Of a stretch of DNA of 64,000 nt, positions 44,163-52,043 are shown piece by piece. How positions within the stretch are numbered: the stretch's first letter is position 1; each line of letters opens with the position of its first letter. The translations under genes were made by a program, and so were the position numbers. The stretch is from Mucilaginibacter sp. dw_454 (GTDB taxonomy: Bacteria > Bacteroidota > Bacteroidia > Sphingobacteriales > Sphingobacteriaceae). Location of the stretch: positions 62,001 through 126,000 of the forward strand of contig NZ_JAAVVB010000005.1 of assembly GCF_018449775.1 (NCBI RefSeq), written 5' to 3'. Below the pieces are notes generated by a model that did not search any database, had not been told where the DNA came from, and saw only the letters and a list, made by a program, of their open reading frames with translations.

Positions 44163-45203
44163 ATGAAAAATAAGAAACTCCTGGTCTTCGGCGTACTGAT
44201 AACTGCATCGACGGTAACCATCGCCCAAAAACAACAAACGGTAACCATCACACCGTCTGCCAATGCTAAACGAGTAGACATACAAATCGGTGGGCAGCCA
44301 TTCACCAGTTTCCTATACCCGGATACATTGGAAAAGCCGGTGCTGTATCCTATTCGTGATGCTGCAGGTACGGTGGTTACCCGCAGTTTTCCCTTAGATA
44401 AACGCGAAGGCGACCCAACGGATCACCCACATCACATTGGCCTTTGGTTTAATTATGAAAATCTGAATGGCTTAGACTTCTGGAACAATAGCTACGCTAT
44501 CCCGGCATCTAAAAAAAGTCAATATGGCTGGATCAGGACAGAAAAGGTAACCGAAGTTAAAAGCGGAACAACAGGCGTTTTAGCTTATCGCGCCAATTGG
44601 ACTAACCAGGCCAAACAAGTTATCCTGGAAGAAAGTACTCGTTTTGAATTCAGCGGGATAGCGGGTCAGCGCATTATCGATCGTACTACAACCCTAACGG
44701 CTAAGCAAGACGCTAAATTTACTGATGCCAAAGACGGCATGCTGGGCCTGCGCCTGGCGCACGAGCTGCAAATGCCTGCTAAAGAAGATCAGAAGTTTAC
44801 TGATGATAAAGGCAACGTGACTTTAGTTAAAGGCGGCACAGATAAAATAGCCAATGGTAATTACCTCACCAGCGCCGGCAAAACCGGCGACGATGCATGG
44901 AGTACCCGCGGTGTTTGGTGTAAAGTTTTTGGCAAGATGGGTACAGATTCGGTGAGCATAGCCATTATAGATCATCCCCAAAACCCCAATTATCCTACCT
45001 TTTGGCATGCACGCGGGTATGGTTTGTTTGCTGCTAATCCGCTTGGTGAGAAGATCTTTACCAACGGCAAATCAGAAAAAAACCTGACTTTGAAAAAGGG
45101 AGAGTCGGTTACGTTTAAGTACCGCATAGTTATCACCAATGGCAAGGAGACTATTTCTGGCAGGGCTTTGAACAAAGAGGCAGCAGTTTTTGCTTCCAAA
45201 TAG
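44163..45203 (+). CDS. PmoA-like (DUF6807) exported protein
   Basis: About 346 residues with a signal peptide (1-19, ending TIAQ). The body is a beta-rich domain related to the PmoA-like family found in Bacteroidota polysaccharide loci: YPIRDAAGTVVTRSFPL, then the histidine-rich DHPHHIGLWF, and WHARGYGLFAANPLG. The histidine cluster could hold a metal or form an active site. Despite the name there is no reason to infer methane oxidation. The start is ATG 44163, since upstream codons lie in the repeat. It probably works with the preceding oxidoreductase on a sugar. Confidence 0.85.
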   Translation: MKNKKLLVFGVLITASTVTIAQKQQTVTITPSANAKRVDIQIGGQPFTSFLYPDTLEKPVLYPIRDAAGTVVTRSFPLDKREGDPTDHPHHIGLWFNYENLNGLDFWNNSYAIPASKKSQYGWIRTEKVTEVKSGTTGVLAYRANWTNQAKQVILEESTRFEFSGIAGQRIIDRTTTLTAKQDAKFTDAKDGMLGLRLAHELQMPAKEDQKFTDDKGNVTLVKGGTDKIANGNYLTSAGKTGDDAWSTRGVWCKVFGKMGTDSVSIAIIDHPQNPNYPTFWHARGYGLFAANPLGEKIFTNGKSEKNLTLKKGESVTFKYRIVITNGKETISGRALNKEAAVFASK

Positions 45204-45204
45204 A

Positions 45205-45867
45205 CTAAAGCGCGGCTGCAGTTCTGATATCAGCTACTTCCAAAATGGGTTTGTTATAGCCTTTGGTAACGCAATTGATCATGGCCTGGCCAACCTGGTG
45301 CAGCGTTAAAACTATTTTGGGCGCAAACAAATTCACCACCGGTATCACCCATAGAAACCAGCGATAAGTACCTTTTAAACTTTGCTGCCCGTCTACCGGT
45401 TTCATAACGCCCGGCCTGAATGCGTAGGCTTTTTTATACGGCAGGCGGAACAATGCATTCTCTGTACGCCCCTTCACCCGCGCCCACATGGTCGAGCCTT
45501 TTTCAGTACTGTCTGTACTGGCTCCGGATACATAGGTAAATACCAGATTAGGGTTCGCTGCCGCTACAGTCTCCGCAAAGTGAAGGGTAGTATCATAGGT
45601 AAGGTGGGTATACTCCGGTTCTTTCTTGCCTACAGAGGTTACGCCAGCGCAAAAAAAGCAGGCATCGTAGCCGACTAATTGGTCGGAGACTGCGCTAAGA
45701 TTCATAAAATCAGGCACTAGCAGTTCGGCTAGTTTGGGGTGCTGCATTTCGTAATGCTTGCGGTTAACAATAAGCACCTTTTCTACCTCAGCGCTGTTTA
45801 AGCAATGAAGCATTACGCCCTCGCCCACCATGCCGGTGGCCCCTGTTATGATAACTTTTATTCCCAT
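45205..45867 (-). CDS. NAD(P)-binding epimerase-like protein
   Basis: 220 residues with a short Rossmann fold. The nucleotide motif GATGMVGEGV at residues 8-17 is followed by CFFCAGVTSVGK and TYVSGASTDS, in which Ser and the later Lys of an SDR-like triad may be present. It resembles small atypical SDRs such as HTATIP2/YbjT-like proteins. Substrate unknown. The stop lies one base from the stop of the convergent PmoA-like gene. It is divergent from the ArsR gene across a gap holding a 10-bp palindrome. Confidence 0.82.
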   Translation of the reverse strand: MGIKVIITGATGMVGEGVMLHCLNSAEVEKVLIVNRKHYEMQHPKLAELLVPDFMNLSAVSDQLVGYDACFFCAGVTSVGKKEPEYTHLTYDTTLHFAETVAAANPNLVFTYVSGASTDSTEKGSTMWARVKGRTENALFRLPYKKAYAFRPGVMKPVDGQQSLKGTYRWFLWVIPVVNLFAPKIVLTLHQVGQAMINCVTKGYNKPILEVADIRTAAAL

Positions 45868-45983
45868 GACTGTTAATTACTATTATTTACTTTTTAAAGT
45901 AGACGAATAACAATATAAAACATTTTAAATCACTTTGTTTTGCTGTAAGATAATTTAATCGACACACCGTCTTGTCATCTCAT

Positions 45984-46011
45984 CGACATATCAGTAATTA
46001 ATGATATGTCG
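45984..46011. promoter_or_regulatory. 10-bp palindrome, probable ArsR operator
   Basis: CGACATATCA (45984-45993) and TGATATGTCG (46002-46011) are perfect inverse copies with an eight-base spacer. It lies between the divergent epimerase-like gene and the ArsR gene, and an exact -7 box (TACCTTTG, 46027-46034) follows, so a protein bound here would cover the promoter. Confidence 0.55.
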
Positions 46012-46038
46012 CTTTTTATTGTTGCCTACCTTTGGGTT

Positions 46039-46740
46039 ATGGAAGCATTAAATGTTTACACAGTTACGTCGGCCATTGCAGATCCGGTAAGACTATCTAC
46101 GATGATGTACCTCATGCGCGGTTCATCTTCGGTAAGCGAGATGATCACCCATCTGGATGTGTCGCAAAGTAATTTGTCTAATCACCTCGCCGTTCTTAAA
46201 AACGCCGGACTGGTCAAAGCTACATCTGCCGGCAGGCAAAAAATTTATGAACTGGCCAACCCCGAAGTGGCGCAGCTGATCGAAGTATTGCTTCACCTGC
46301 AACCCGTATCACCCAAAAAAGAAAAAGAGATCAAGCCTTTTCAGAAGGCACGTACTTGTTATGATCATATGGCGGGCAAACTTGGTGTGGGTGTTTTCAA
46401 TGCTTTGGTTAACCATCAGGCTATTAATTTTTTAAATAATACAGACCCAGCCAGCCAGCCGCTTATAGCCAAAGTTATTGTGCTTGGTCCAAACGCTATC
46501 CCTGTTTTTGATAGGTTAGGTGTGAAGCTGCCGCTGCAAGCATCCACCCGTAAATTTGCTTTTGGCTGTACTGATTTGACCGAGCGCACACCTCACCTGG
46601 CCGGTGCTTTAGGCGCTGCGCTTTGCGAGGCTTTTTTTAAGCAACGGTGGATAACCCGAAATACCGGCACCCGTGGCGTATTTGTAACAACCCATGGTAA
46701 ACAAGCCTTGAAAGATTTGATGGGGCTTGATATCGAATAA
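46039..46740 (+). CDS. ArsR-family transcriptional regulator
   Basis: About 233 residues. The N-terminal winged helix (about 5-85) reads AIADPVRLSTMMYL...DVSQSNLSNHLAVLKNAGLVKATSAGRQKIYEL, the typical ArsR order. A C-terminal domain of about 130 residues with no cysteine-rich metal site follows, so it may sense an organic ligand. The start is ATG 46039. An exact -7 box ends five bases earlier, which would give a leaderless message. The MFS exporter follows with overlap or a short gap, and probably belongs to its regulon. Confidence 0.85.
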   Translation: MEALNVYTVTSAIADPVRLSTMMYLMRGSSSVSEMITHLDVSQSNLSNHLAVLKNAGLVKATSAGRQKIYELANPEVAQLIEVLLHLQPVSPKKEKEIKPFQKARTCYDHMAGKLGVGVFNALVNHQAINFLNNTDPASQPLIAKVIVLGPNAIPVFDRLGVKLPLQASTRKFAFGCTDLTERTPHLAGALGAALCEAFFKQRWITRNTGTRGVFVTTHGKQALKDLMGLDIE

Positions 46741-46762
46741 CAACATTAATACCCTTCTACCT

Positions 46763-48127
46763 GTGAAAAAAATTAAAACCGGCTTTTGGTTCGTGGTATT
46801 TACTACCAGCCTGGCCTTTGTGGTATCTCAACTGGATGTTTCTATCGTTAACGTTGCGGTACCACAGATTGGCAAAGCATTTTCTGCAGACATAAGTACC
46901 CTGCAGTGGATTGTTGATGCCTACACCATTGCTTTTGCTGTACTTATGCTGTCGGCAGGCGGTATGAGCGATCTATTAGGGTCAAAGCGTCTGTTTCAAT
47001 TAGGCATCCTGATTTTTGGGTTAGCCTCTGTGGGCTGCGGCCTGGCCTGGAGCCCCGCAGCATTGATCGGTTTCAGAGCTTTGCAAGGTTTTGGATCGGC
47101 AACCATGATACCTAGTTCTCTTTCTATTTTAAATAATACTTTTGCTCACGAACCTAAAATGCGCGCCCGCGCTGTAGCTTACTGGACAGCTGCCGGAGCC
47201 ATATCTATAGCCGCCGGACCGGTGCTGGGCGGCTTGCTGTTAAATCTGAGTAGCTGGCGCCTGATATTTTTGGTGAATATCCCCATTTGTTTACTGGCTA
47301 TAATTTTAAGTGCATATTTAAAAGACAGTCAAAAAAGTGCAGCCCGCGGTTTCGATATTCCGGGCCAGTTTGTGTGGATGTTGTCGTTGACTATATTTAT
47401 AGCGGCTGTTATTGAATGGCATCACCTCGGCCCGCATTCGCCCTATATTTATGGTGGCATATTATTTAGTTTGGTGATGCTGGGCCTGTTCATTTGGCGC
47501 GAAAAAGTTGCCGCAGCGCCCATCCTTCCGCTCGATCTGTTTCAATCGAAAAATTTTAACGTTTTTATTGGTTTGGGGATGGCTTTTAATGGCACCTATT
47601 ACGGGATGGTGTTTGTGCTGAGCCTTTACCTGCAGCAGGTACTGCACTACTCGGCTTTTGCGGCGGGGATGGCTTTTCTTCCATTAACCGGGGGATTCCT
47701 CATAGCTAACTTGACCAGCAGTTTTTTGATGGAACGATATGGTATCCGTGTACCTATTATAACAGGTCTGATTGTTTTTGCGATAGGATTAACCTGCTTA
47801 CTACTAGCCAAAAATGATACGCCTTACTGGCAATTGTTATTTCCATTTTTCGGCTTGCCTTTGGGGATGGGGGTAGCGGTGCCTGCAATGACTACAGGGA
47901 CATTGGCAACGGTTACAGCGAATCGCTCAGGTATCGCCTCGGCGGTATTAAATACTACGCGGCAGGCTGCCGGTGCGGTGGGCGTTGCTGTTTTTGGTAC
48001 GATGGCGGGCGGCGGTTCAGACCATATTGTAACAGCTATCACAGAGATAGCCATTATTGCAGCTGCGTTTATGATCTTTTATGCCCTGGTGGTATTCAAG
48101 TTCCTGAAAGAACCGGTTAACAAATAG
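46763..48127 (+). CDS. MFS transporter, DHA2 (14-TM) drug-exporter type
   Basis: About 454 residues with 14 predicted helices. The opening FVVSQLDVSIVNVAVPQIGKAF and GFGSATMIPSSLSILNNTF, with loop motif GGMSDLLGSKRLFQLG, are those of the EmrB/QacA (DHA2) group, which expels drugs and organic compounds by proton antiport. The GTG at 46763 is my start; an upstream TTG at 46727 overlapping the ArsR stop is the alternative. It is probably repressed by the ArsR protein. The substrate is unknown. Confidence 0.88.
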   Translation: MKKIKTGFWFVVFTTSLAFVVSQLDVSIVNVAVPQIGKAFSADISTLQWIVDAYTIAFAVLMLSAGGMSDLLGSKRLFQLGILIFGLASVGCGLAWSPAALIGFRALQGFGSATMIPSSLSILNNTFAHEPKMRARAVAYWTAAGAISIAAGPVLGGLLLNLSSWRLIFLVNIPICLLAIILSAYLKDSQKSAARGFDIPGQFVWMLSLTIFIAAVIEWHHLGPHSPYIYGGILFSLVMLGLFIWREKVAAAPILPLDLFQSKNFNVFIGLGMAFNGTYYGMVFVLSLYLQQVLHYSAFAAGMAFLPLTGGFLIANLTSSFLMERYGIRVPIITGLIVFAIGLTCLLLAKNDTPYWQLLFPFFGLPLGMGVAVPAMTTGTLATVTANRSGIASAVLNTTRQAAGAVGVAVFGTMAGGGSDHIVTAITEIAIIAAAFMIFYALVVFKFLKEPVNK

Positions 48128-48580
48128 CTATACCCCAAACTGCGTTAAGTGATGATCAAGGTGTTTGTAAAACATTACGTTCCATTCGGCAGCTGTTAGT
48201 TTACCAAAAGAGTGTGATCTTTTATTATGAAAGTATTCTTCGCCTAATTGTTGGGTTTGGTTAAGGTGACTTAAAAGGCGCGTTTTTTCTATATCGAAAT
48301 TCTTGTCCTCTTTAATTAAAAAGGCAGGCGCGGTGGGGCTGTTGCGTTTATAGGGCTTTGGACCTACTACTGCACTCTTAACAAATAGCTTTATAATAAC
48401 CCTCGCGAAAGCATTTGGCCGTGGATGCTTATCTGTAAAAACCATTTCGTAGCTTACGTTAACATGTGCCAGCATTTGCCCTACTGCCATTTTACCCCAA
48501 AGCGGCTGTGTATCCGGCGTTAATTTATTTACACGATAGATCAATTCGATAACGTCGGCAGGGTTAAATACACTTTTCAT
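48128..48580 (-). CDS. DUF1569 (DinB-like) protein
   Basis: 150 residues, all helical, of the DUF1569/DinB-like superfamily. Histidines that may bind a metal are seen in LAHVNVSYE (about 38) and KHLDHHLTQFG at the C-terminal end. The GKMAVGQMLAHV segment is the family's signature. Cytoplasmic; no activity is established for the group. It is convergent with the MFS gene (stops adjacent). Confidence 0.88.
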   Translation of the reverse strand: MKSVFNPADVIELIYRVNKLTPDTQPLWGKMAVGQMLAHVNVSYEMVFTDKHPRPNAFARVIIKLFVKSAVVGPKPYKRNSPTAPAFLIKEDKNFDIEKTRLLSHLNQTQQLGEEYFHNKRSHSFGKLTAAEWNVMFYKHLDHHLTQFGV

Positions 48581-48640
48581 AACGTGGGGTTGGGTTATAA
48601 AGATGGCAAATTTTAACTTTCAATCAAAAATTTAACTCAC

Positions 48641-48673
48641 AAAAAAGGCCCGGAACCAATCGTTCCGAACCTT
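48641..48673 (-). terminator. Terminator after the small membrane protein gene
   Basis: AGGCCCGGAAC pairs with GTTCCGAACCT with two G-U pairs, and the minus strand runs into TTTTTT after the stem. It ends the transcript of the gene at 48702-48896. Confidence 0.75.
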
Positions 48674-48701
48674 CATTATATAGAATTAAATTAGGGAGTT
48701 G

Positions 48702-48896
48702 CTATAACTTATCGTCGGCCGATTCGCGCGTTATCACAAACGCTGTAAAAGCAAACAGGCAGGCCAGCATTAAAACGCCCTCGTAAATATTTCTTTTAAT
48801 GCTATCGTCATGGCCCATTGTTAAAATCATTGCGCCGGTAATCACTATCAGACAAATTGTAATAATTGTAGTTATTGTTGAATATTTTGCTTCCAT
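48702..48896 (-). CDS. Small two-helix membrane protein, paralog 1
   Basis: 64 residues with two membrane helices (about 8-25 and 37-55). It aligns with the protein encoded 130 bases upstream on the same strand (49026-49226): both have a first helix with an I-x-L-I/M-V core and T-x-x, a DD acidic turn with an arginine or lysine before N, and a second helix with L-x-G/L-C-x-x-F. This suggests tandem duplication. No function can be assigned. Confidence 0.65.
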   Translation of the reverse strand: MEAKYSTITTIITICLIVITGAMILTMGHDDSIKRNIYEGVLMLACLFAFTAFVITRESADDKL

Positions 48897-49025
48897 CTTC
48901 TTATCATTTAACTGTTATAAGTTATGCAATGGTGGTGCCAAAGTTTTTATAGCCGATTTTTTGGGGAAAGGGGATAAAACCGGGGTAAGCAATGTACAAA
49001 AGAGGAAACAATTGTAACGGCCGTG

Positions 49026-49226
49026 TTACAATTGCTGTTTGGCTGCCTTGTCGCTTAAGATTCGGACTGATACAGATATTGTAAACAGCAGAAAGCATCC
49101 CAATAAAACAAAGCCGGCAAGCATATTGCGTGAGTGCTCATCGTCCATAAAATTCATAGTAATTAATGTGCCTGCCACCATTAAAAATATGGTCCACGCA
49201 GGGTCGAAACTGATTTTTCTTTTCAT
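49026..49226 (-). CDS. Small two-helix membrane protein, paralog 2
   Basis: 66 residues starting at ATG 49226 (MKRKISFDPA). Two membrane helices (about 10-26 and 37-55) are joined by a short MDDEHSRN turn, which parallels GHDDSIKRN in its neighbour. It ends in a charged AAKQQL tail. Such tandem small membrane proteins are common but uncharacterised in Sphingobacteria. Confidence 0.65.
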   Translation of the reverse strand: MKRKISFDPAWTIFLMVAGTLITMNFMDDEHSRNMLAGFVLLGCFLLFTISVSVRILSDKAAKQQL

Positions 49227-49376
49227 GCTTTTCGATTGATATCTGTAGATCAGGCAAATACAACGCCATTGATTCGCCAGGTTCAAATTACAATGATCAG
49301 TCAGTTAACACGTTGATTTATGCCCTTATATGTGGGAATTTATACCCCACCCTATTTAAAATTGTAATTTTGAAGC

Positions 49377-50591
49377 GTGAGGCTAATTATCTGTTTACTA
49401 TTGTTGATGTTTTTAGGAACCGTTGTATATGCGCAACAACCGGCACACCCTTTCCCCCAACATGCGCATTGTTATAAGGGCGTTATTGTTCCGAGTCATA
49501 TCAGTCAGGCTGCGCTCGATAAAACAACGGCAAACTTTTACGATCAATGGAAGCCTCGCTACCTAAAAAACGTGCCGGGCAAACCTCAAAGCTTCGTTTG
49601 GTTTGAAGGCAAAGGCGGTAAACAATGCGTATCTGAAGGGCAGGGCTACGGCATGGTAATTACCGTGCTAATGGCCGGGCATGACCCTAATGCAAAATTT
49701 ACTTACGATAATTTATTTCGATACGTACGCACTCATCGCAGCCAGCGCAGTAAATACCTGATGGCCTGGGCGCAAAAAAACAATGGACAGGATCTGGATA
49801 AAACCACTGCTACCGATGGCGATCTGGATATAGCCTATTCTTTGCTTTTAGCCGCCAAACAATGGGGCAACAAGAGTGACATTAACTATCAGCAAGAAGC
49901 TCGTGCCATGATCAATGAAATTATGCGCTGCGAGATCAATCCAAAAACCTGGACCATTTTATTAGGTGAAGGCCTGGACGATGAGAGCGGCGACTGGTTT
50001 GCTACCCGTACGTCTGACTTTATGCCGGCGCATTTTAAAGCGTTTCAAAAAGCCACCGGCGATAATCGCTGGGAGAAAGTGATTGATGCTGAATATAAAT
50101 TGTTCAAATTTATGCAAGACACCTACAGCCCGGATGCGGGTTTGCTGCCTGATTTTATCATCCACCTCAATAAAACACCCAAACCTGCCGGGGCGCATTT
50201 TTTAGAGAGCGTTTATGATGGGCAATATAACTACAATGCCTGTCGCGATCCCTGGCGCATAGGTACAGACTACATTTTAAATGGCGATCGTCGGTCAAAA
50301 GCCATTGTCGTCAAAATAAATACCTGGGTGCGCGAGACGACCAGTAACGATACTTACAATTTGTCTGCCGGATATACTTTGGAAGGAAATGATATTCAGC
50401 ACCGTTACTTTGAAGCATTGAGTTTTGTTGCACCCTTCGGCGTTTCGGCTATGGTGGATGCTAAGAATCAAGCCTGGCTCAATAAAGTATGGATCTATTT
50501 AACCGGCTTTAAGATCAAGGATTACGATTATTACGATAATAGTATCAAACTATTGAATATGATAATTATGTCTGGTAATTATTGGGAATAG
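49377..50591 (+). CDS. Glycoside hydrolase family 8 enzyme
   Basis: 404 residues. The signal peptide (1-19, ending VYAQ) is followed by a GH8 (alpha/alpha)6 barrel. The acid glutamate lies in CVSEGQGYGM and the aspartate in ATDGDLDIAYSL, both hallmarks of GH8. The family cleaves beta-1,4 links in glucan, xylan or chitosan. The start is a GTG at 49377, which begins the signal peptide; an exact -7 box (TAATTTTG, 49365-49372) ends four bases earlier. No other carbohydrate gene is adjacent, though a sulfatase/oxidoreductase group lies 5 kb upstream. Confidence 0.92.
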   Translation: MRLIICLLLLMFLGTVVYAQQPAHPFPQHAHCYKGVIVPSHISQAALDKTTANFYDQWKPRYLKNVPGKPQSFVWFEGKGGKQCVSEGQGYGMVITVLMAGHDPNAKFTYDNLFRYVRTHRSQRSKYLMAWAQKNNGQDLDKTTATDGDLDIAYSLLLAAKQWGNKSDINYQQEARAMINEIMRCEINPKTWTILLGEGLDDESGDWFATRTSDFMPAHFKAFQKATGDNRWEKVIDAEYKLFKFMQDTYSPDAGLLPDFIIHLNKTPKPAGAHFLESVYDGQYNYNACRDPWRIGTDYILNGDRRSKAIVVKINTWVRETTSNDTYNLSAGYTLEGNDIQHRYFEALSFVAPFGVSAMVDAKNQAWLNKVWIYLTGFKIKDYDYYDNSIKLLNMIIMSGNYWE

Positions 50592-50601
50592 TCGGTAATT
50601 A

Positions 50602-50694
50602 ATTGTCATTTCGAGCATAGCGAGAAATCTATACATTGACAAGCATTGACACTTAACTGGTGTATAGATCTCTCGCTATGCTCGAGATGACAAT
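50602..50694. repeat. Dispersed inverted repeat between GH8 and PfkB genes
   Basis: ATTGTCATTTCGAGCATAGC and AGAAATCTATACA at the left are mirrored by TGTATAGATCTCT and GCTATGCTCGAGATGACAAT at the right, arms of about 34 bases with few mismatches. It may also end the GH8 transcript. The ends resemble those of the 39434 element (ATTGTCATT...). No other feature is seen in 50695-50837. Confidence 0.85.
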
Positions 50695-50837
50695 AGGGTA
50701 AAAAAAGATCTACTCTTCCCCATCAATAAAAGACAGCCCTGTATCTATGACAGCATGGGTACCATAGGCGTTTGTTATACAGCGCAGCTTTTACAAAATG
50801 AATTTTAGCGATAGTACAAAATCATTATCTTGCCACC

Positions 50838-51716
50838 ATGTTTGATATTTGTTGTGTAGGCCATATTACTTCTGATAAAATTGTTAATACCCGCGGCACC
50901 ATGCATATGCCCGGAGGTACGGCGCTATATTTCTCGTGCGCTGTAAACAGGCTTGATGTTAGCTATGTTTTGGTGACGGCACTGGCAGAAGCCGAGATGG
51001 AATATGTAGACTATCTGTGCGATAAGGACATAGAAGTAAGGGTTCAGTTTAGCAAACATACCGTGGTTTTTGAAAACATTTACGGTGAAAACCAGGACGA
51101 GCGTACCCAAAACGTTTTGCAGATAGCCGATGCTTTTACTATGGAGCAACTGGCGGATTTGGACGCGAAGATTTACCACCTTGGCCCTTTACTGGCCGGC
51201 GATTTCAGCACAGATTTTATAAAGACTTTATCTGCTAAAGGACGCATTGCACTAGACGTGCAGGGGTTTTTGCGCAAAGTTGTCGACCAAAAGGTTTATC
51301 TGACAGATTGGGCTGATAAAAAAGAGGCGCTGCAGTACATTGATATTTTAAAAGCCGACGTTGCCGAACTGGCTGCTTTATCGGGTCTTGATACTGTGGA
51401 GGAAGGTGTAAAATTTCTGACTGATCTGGGTGTTAAAGAAGTGGTAATCACCAATGGTAGTTTAGGCTCATTAATTTATAGCGATGATGAATTTTATCGT
51501 ATCCCCGCCTATCACCCCGAATTGGTAGTAGATGCTACCGGTTGTGGCGACACCTACATGGCGGGTTATTTGTTTAAACGCATTAAGCAAGGTGCAGGTA
51601 TCCAGACTTCGGGCGAATTTGCCGCAGCTATGGCCGGCTTAAAAACGATGTCGCCGGGTCCATTTGTAGGTACCGAGAACGAAGTGCTCAATTTCATGAA
51701 GGCCCGCGCTATTTAA
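50838..51716 (+). CDS. PfkB family carbohydrate kinase
   Basis: 292 residues of the ribokinase/PfkB superfamily. The C-terminal signature DATGCGDTYMAGYL supplies the catalytic aspartate and anion hole (GxGD). The N-terminal glycine pair (MPGGTALYFSCAV) is the substrate loop. Specificity among sugars and nucleosides cannot be told; the short N-terminus (HITSDKIVNTRG) is like that of inositol or adenosine-like members. No transporter or dehydrogenase is beside it. Cytoplasmic. Confidence 0.9.
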   Translation: MFDICCVGHITSDKIVNTRGTMHMPGGTALYFSCAVNRLDVSYVLVTALAEAEMEYVDYLCDKDIEVRVQFSKHTVVFENIYGENQDERTQNVLQIADAFTMEQLADLDAKIYHLGPLLAGDFSTDFIKTLSAKGRIALDVQGFLRKVVDQKVYLTDWADKKEALQYIDILKADVAELAALSGLDTVEEGVKFLTDLGVKEVVITNGSLGSLIYSDDEFYRIPAYHPELVVDATGCGDTYMAGYLFKRIKQGAGIQTSGEFAAAMAGLKTMSPGPFVGTENEVLNFMKARAI

Positions 51717-52043
51717 CCTGTCGATAAAAATATTTCCCTTTCACTGCCACGCGGGCTGTGCTTACCAACAAACAAGGTTCTTGTGTGTTATATTGCTGTT
51801 CGATTAATGAAAGTTTTAAGTTCAACCAGTTTATGAACTTTTTATAATGCAGTTTTGGACAAACTTCTGCTTGTCATCGTAAGATTTGTCGATTATTTGT
51901 TTAATTAATAATAAAATTGGCAAAATAAATCATAAATAATTATAAATTATTCAAAAAAACTTGCAATTAATTCAAAAGTGTTCATATATTACGTCATTGT
52001 TGTAAAAAACAAGCTATAAAAATTATTTTAACCTCAAATTTCG
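51717..52043 (+). other. AT-rich gap before the ATP-grasp operon
   Basis: I find no gene, repeat or clear hairpin in these 327 bases. The last 150 bases are very AT-rich and probably hold the promoter of the operon, but no exact TAnnTTTG was found. Confidence 0.4.

Noticed and set aside
44163..45203. Methane monooxygenase subunit
   Set aside because: The PmoA-like label is a family name; the sequence is a soluble exported beta protein, and no Pmo operon partners are present.
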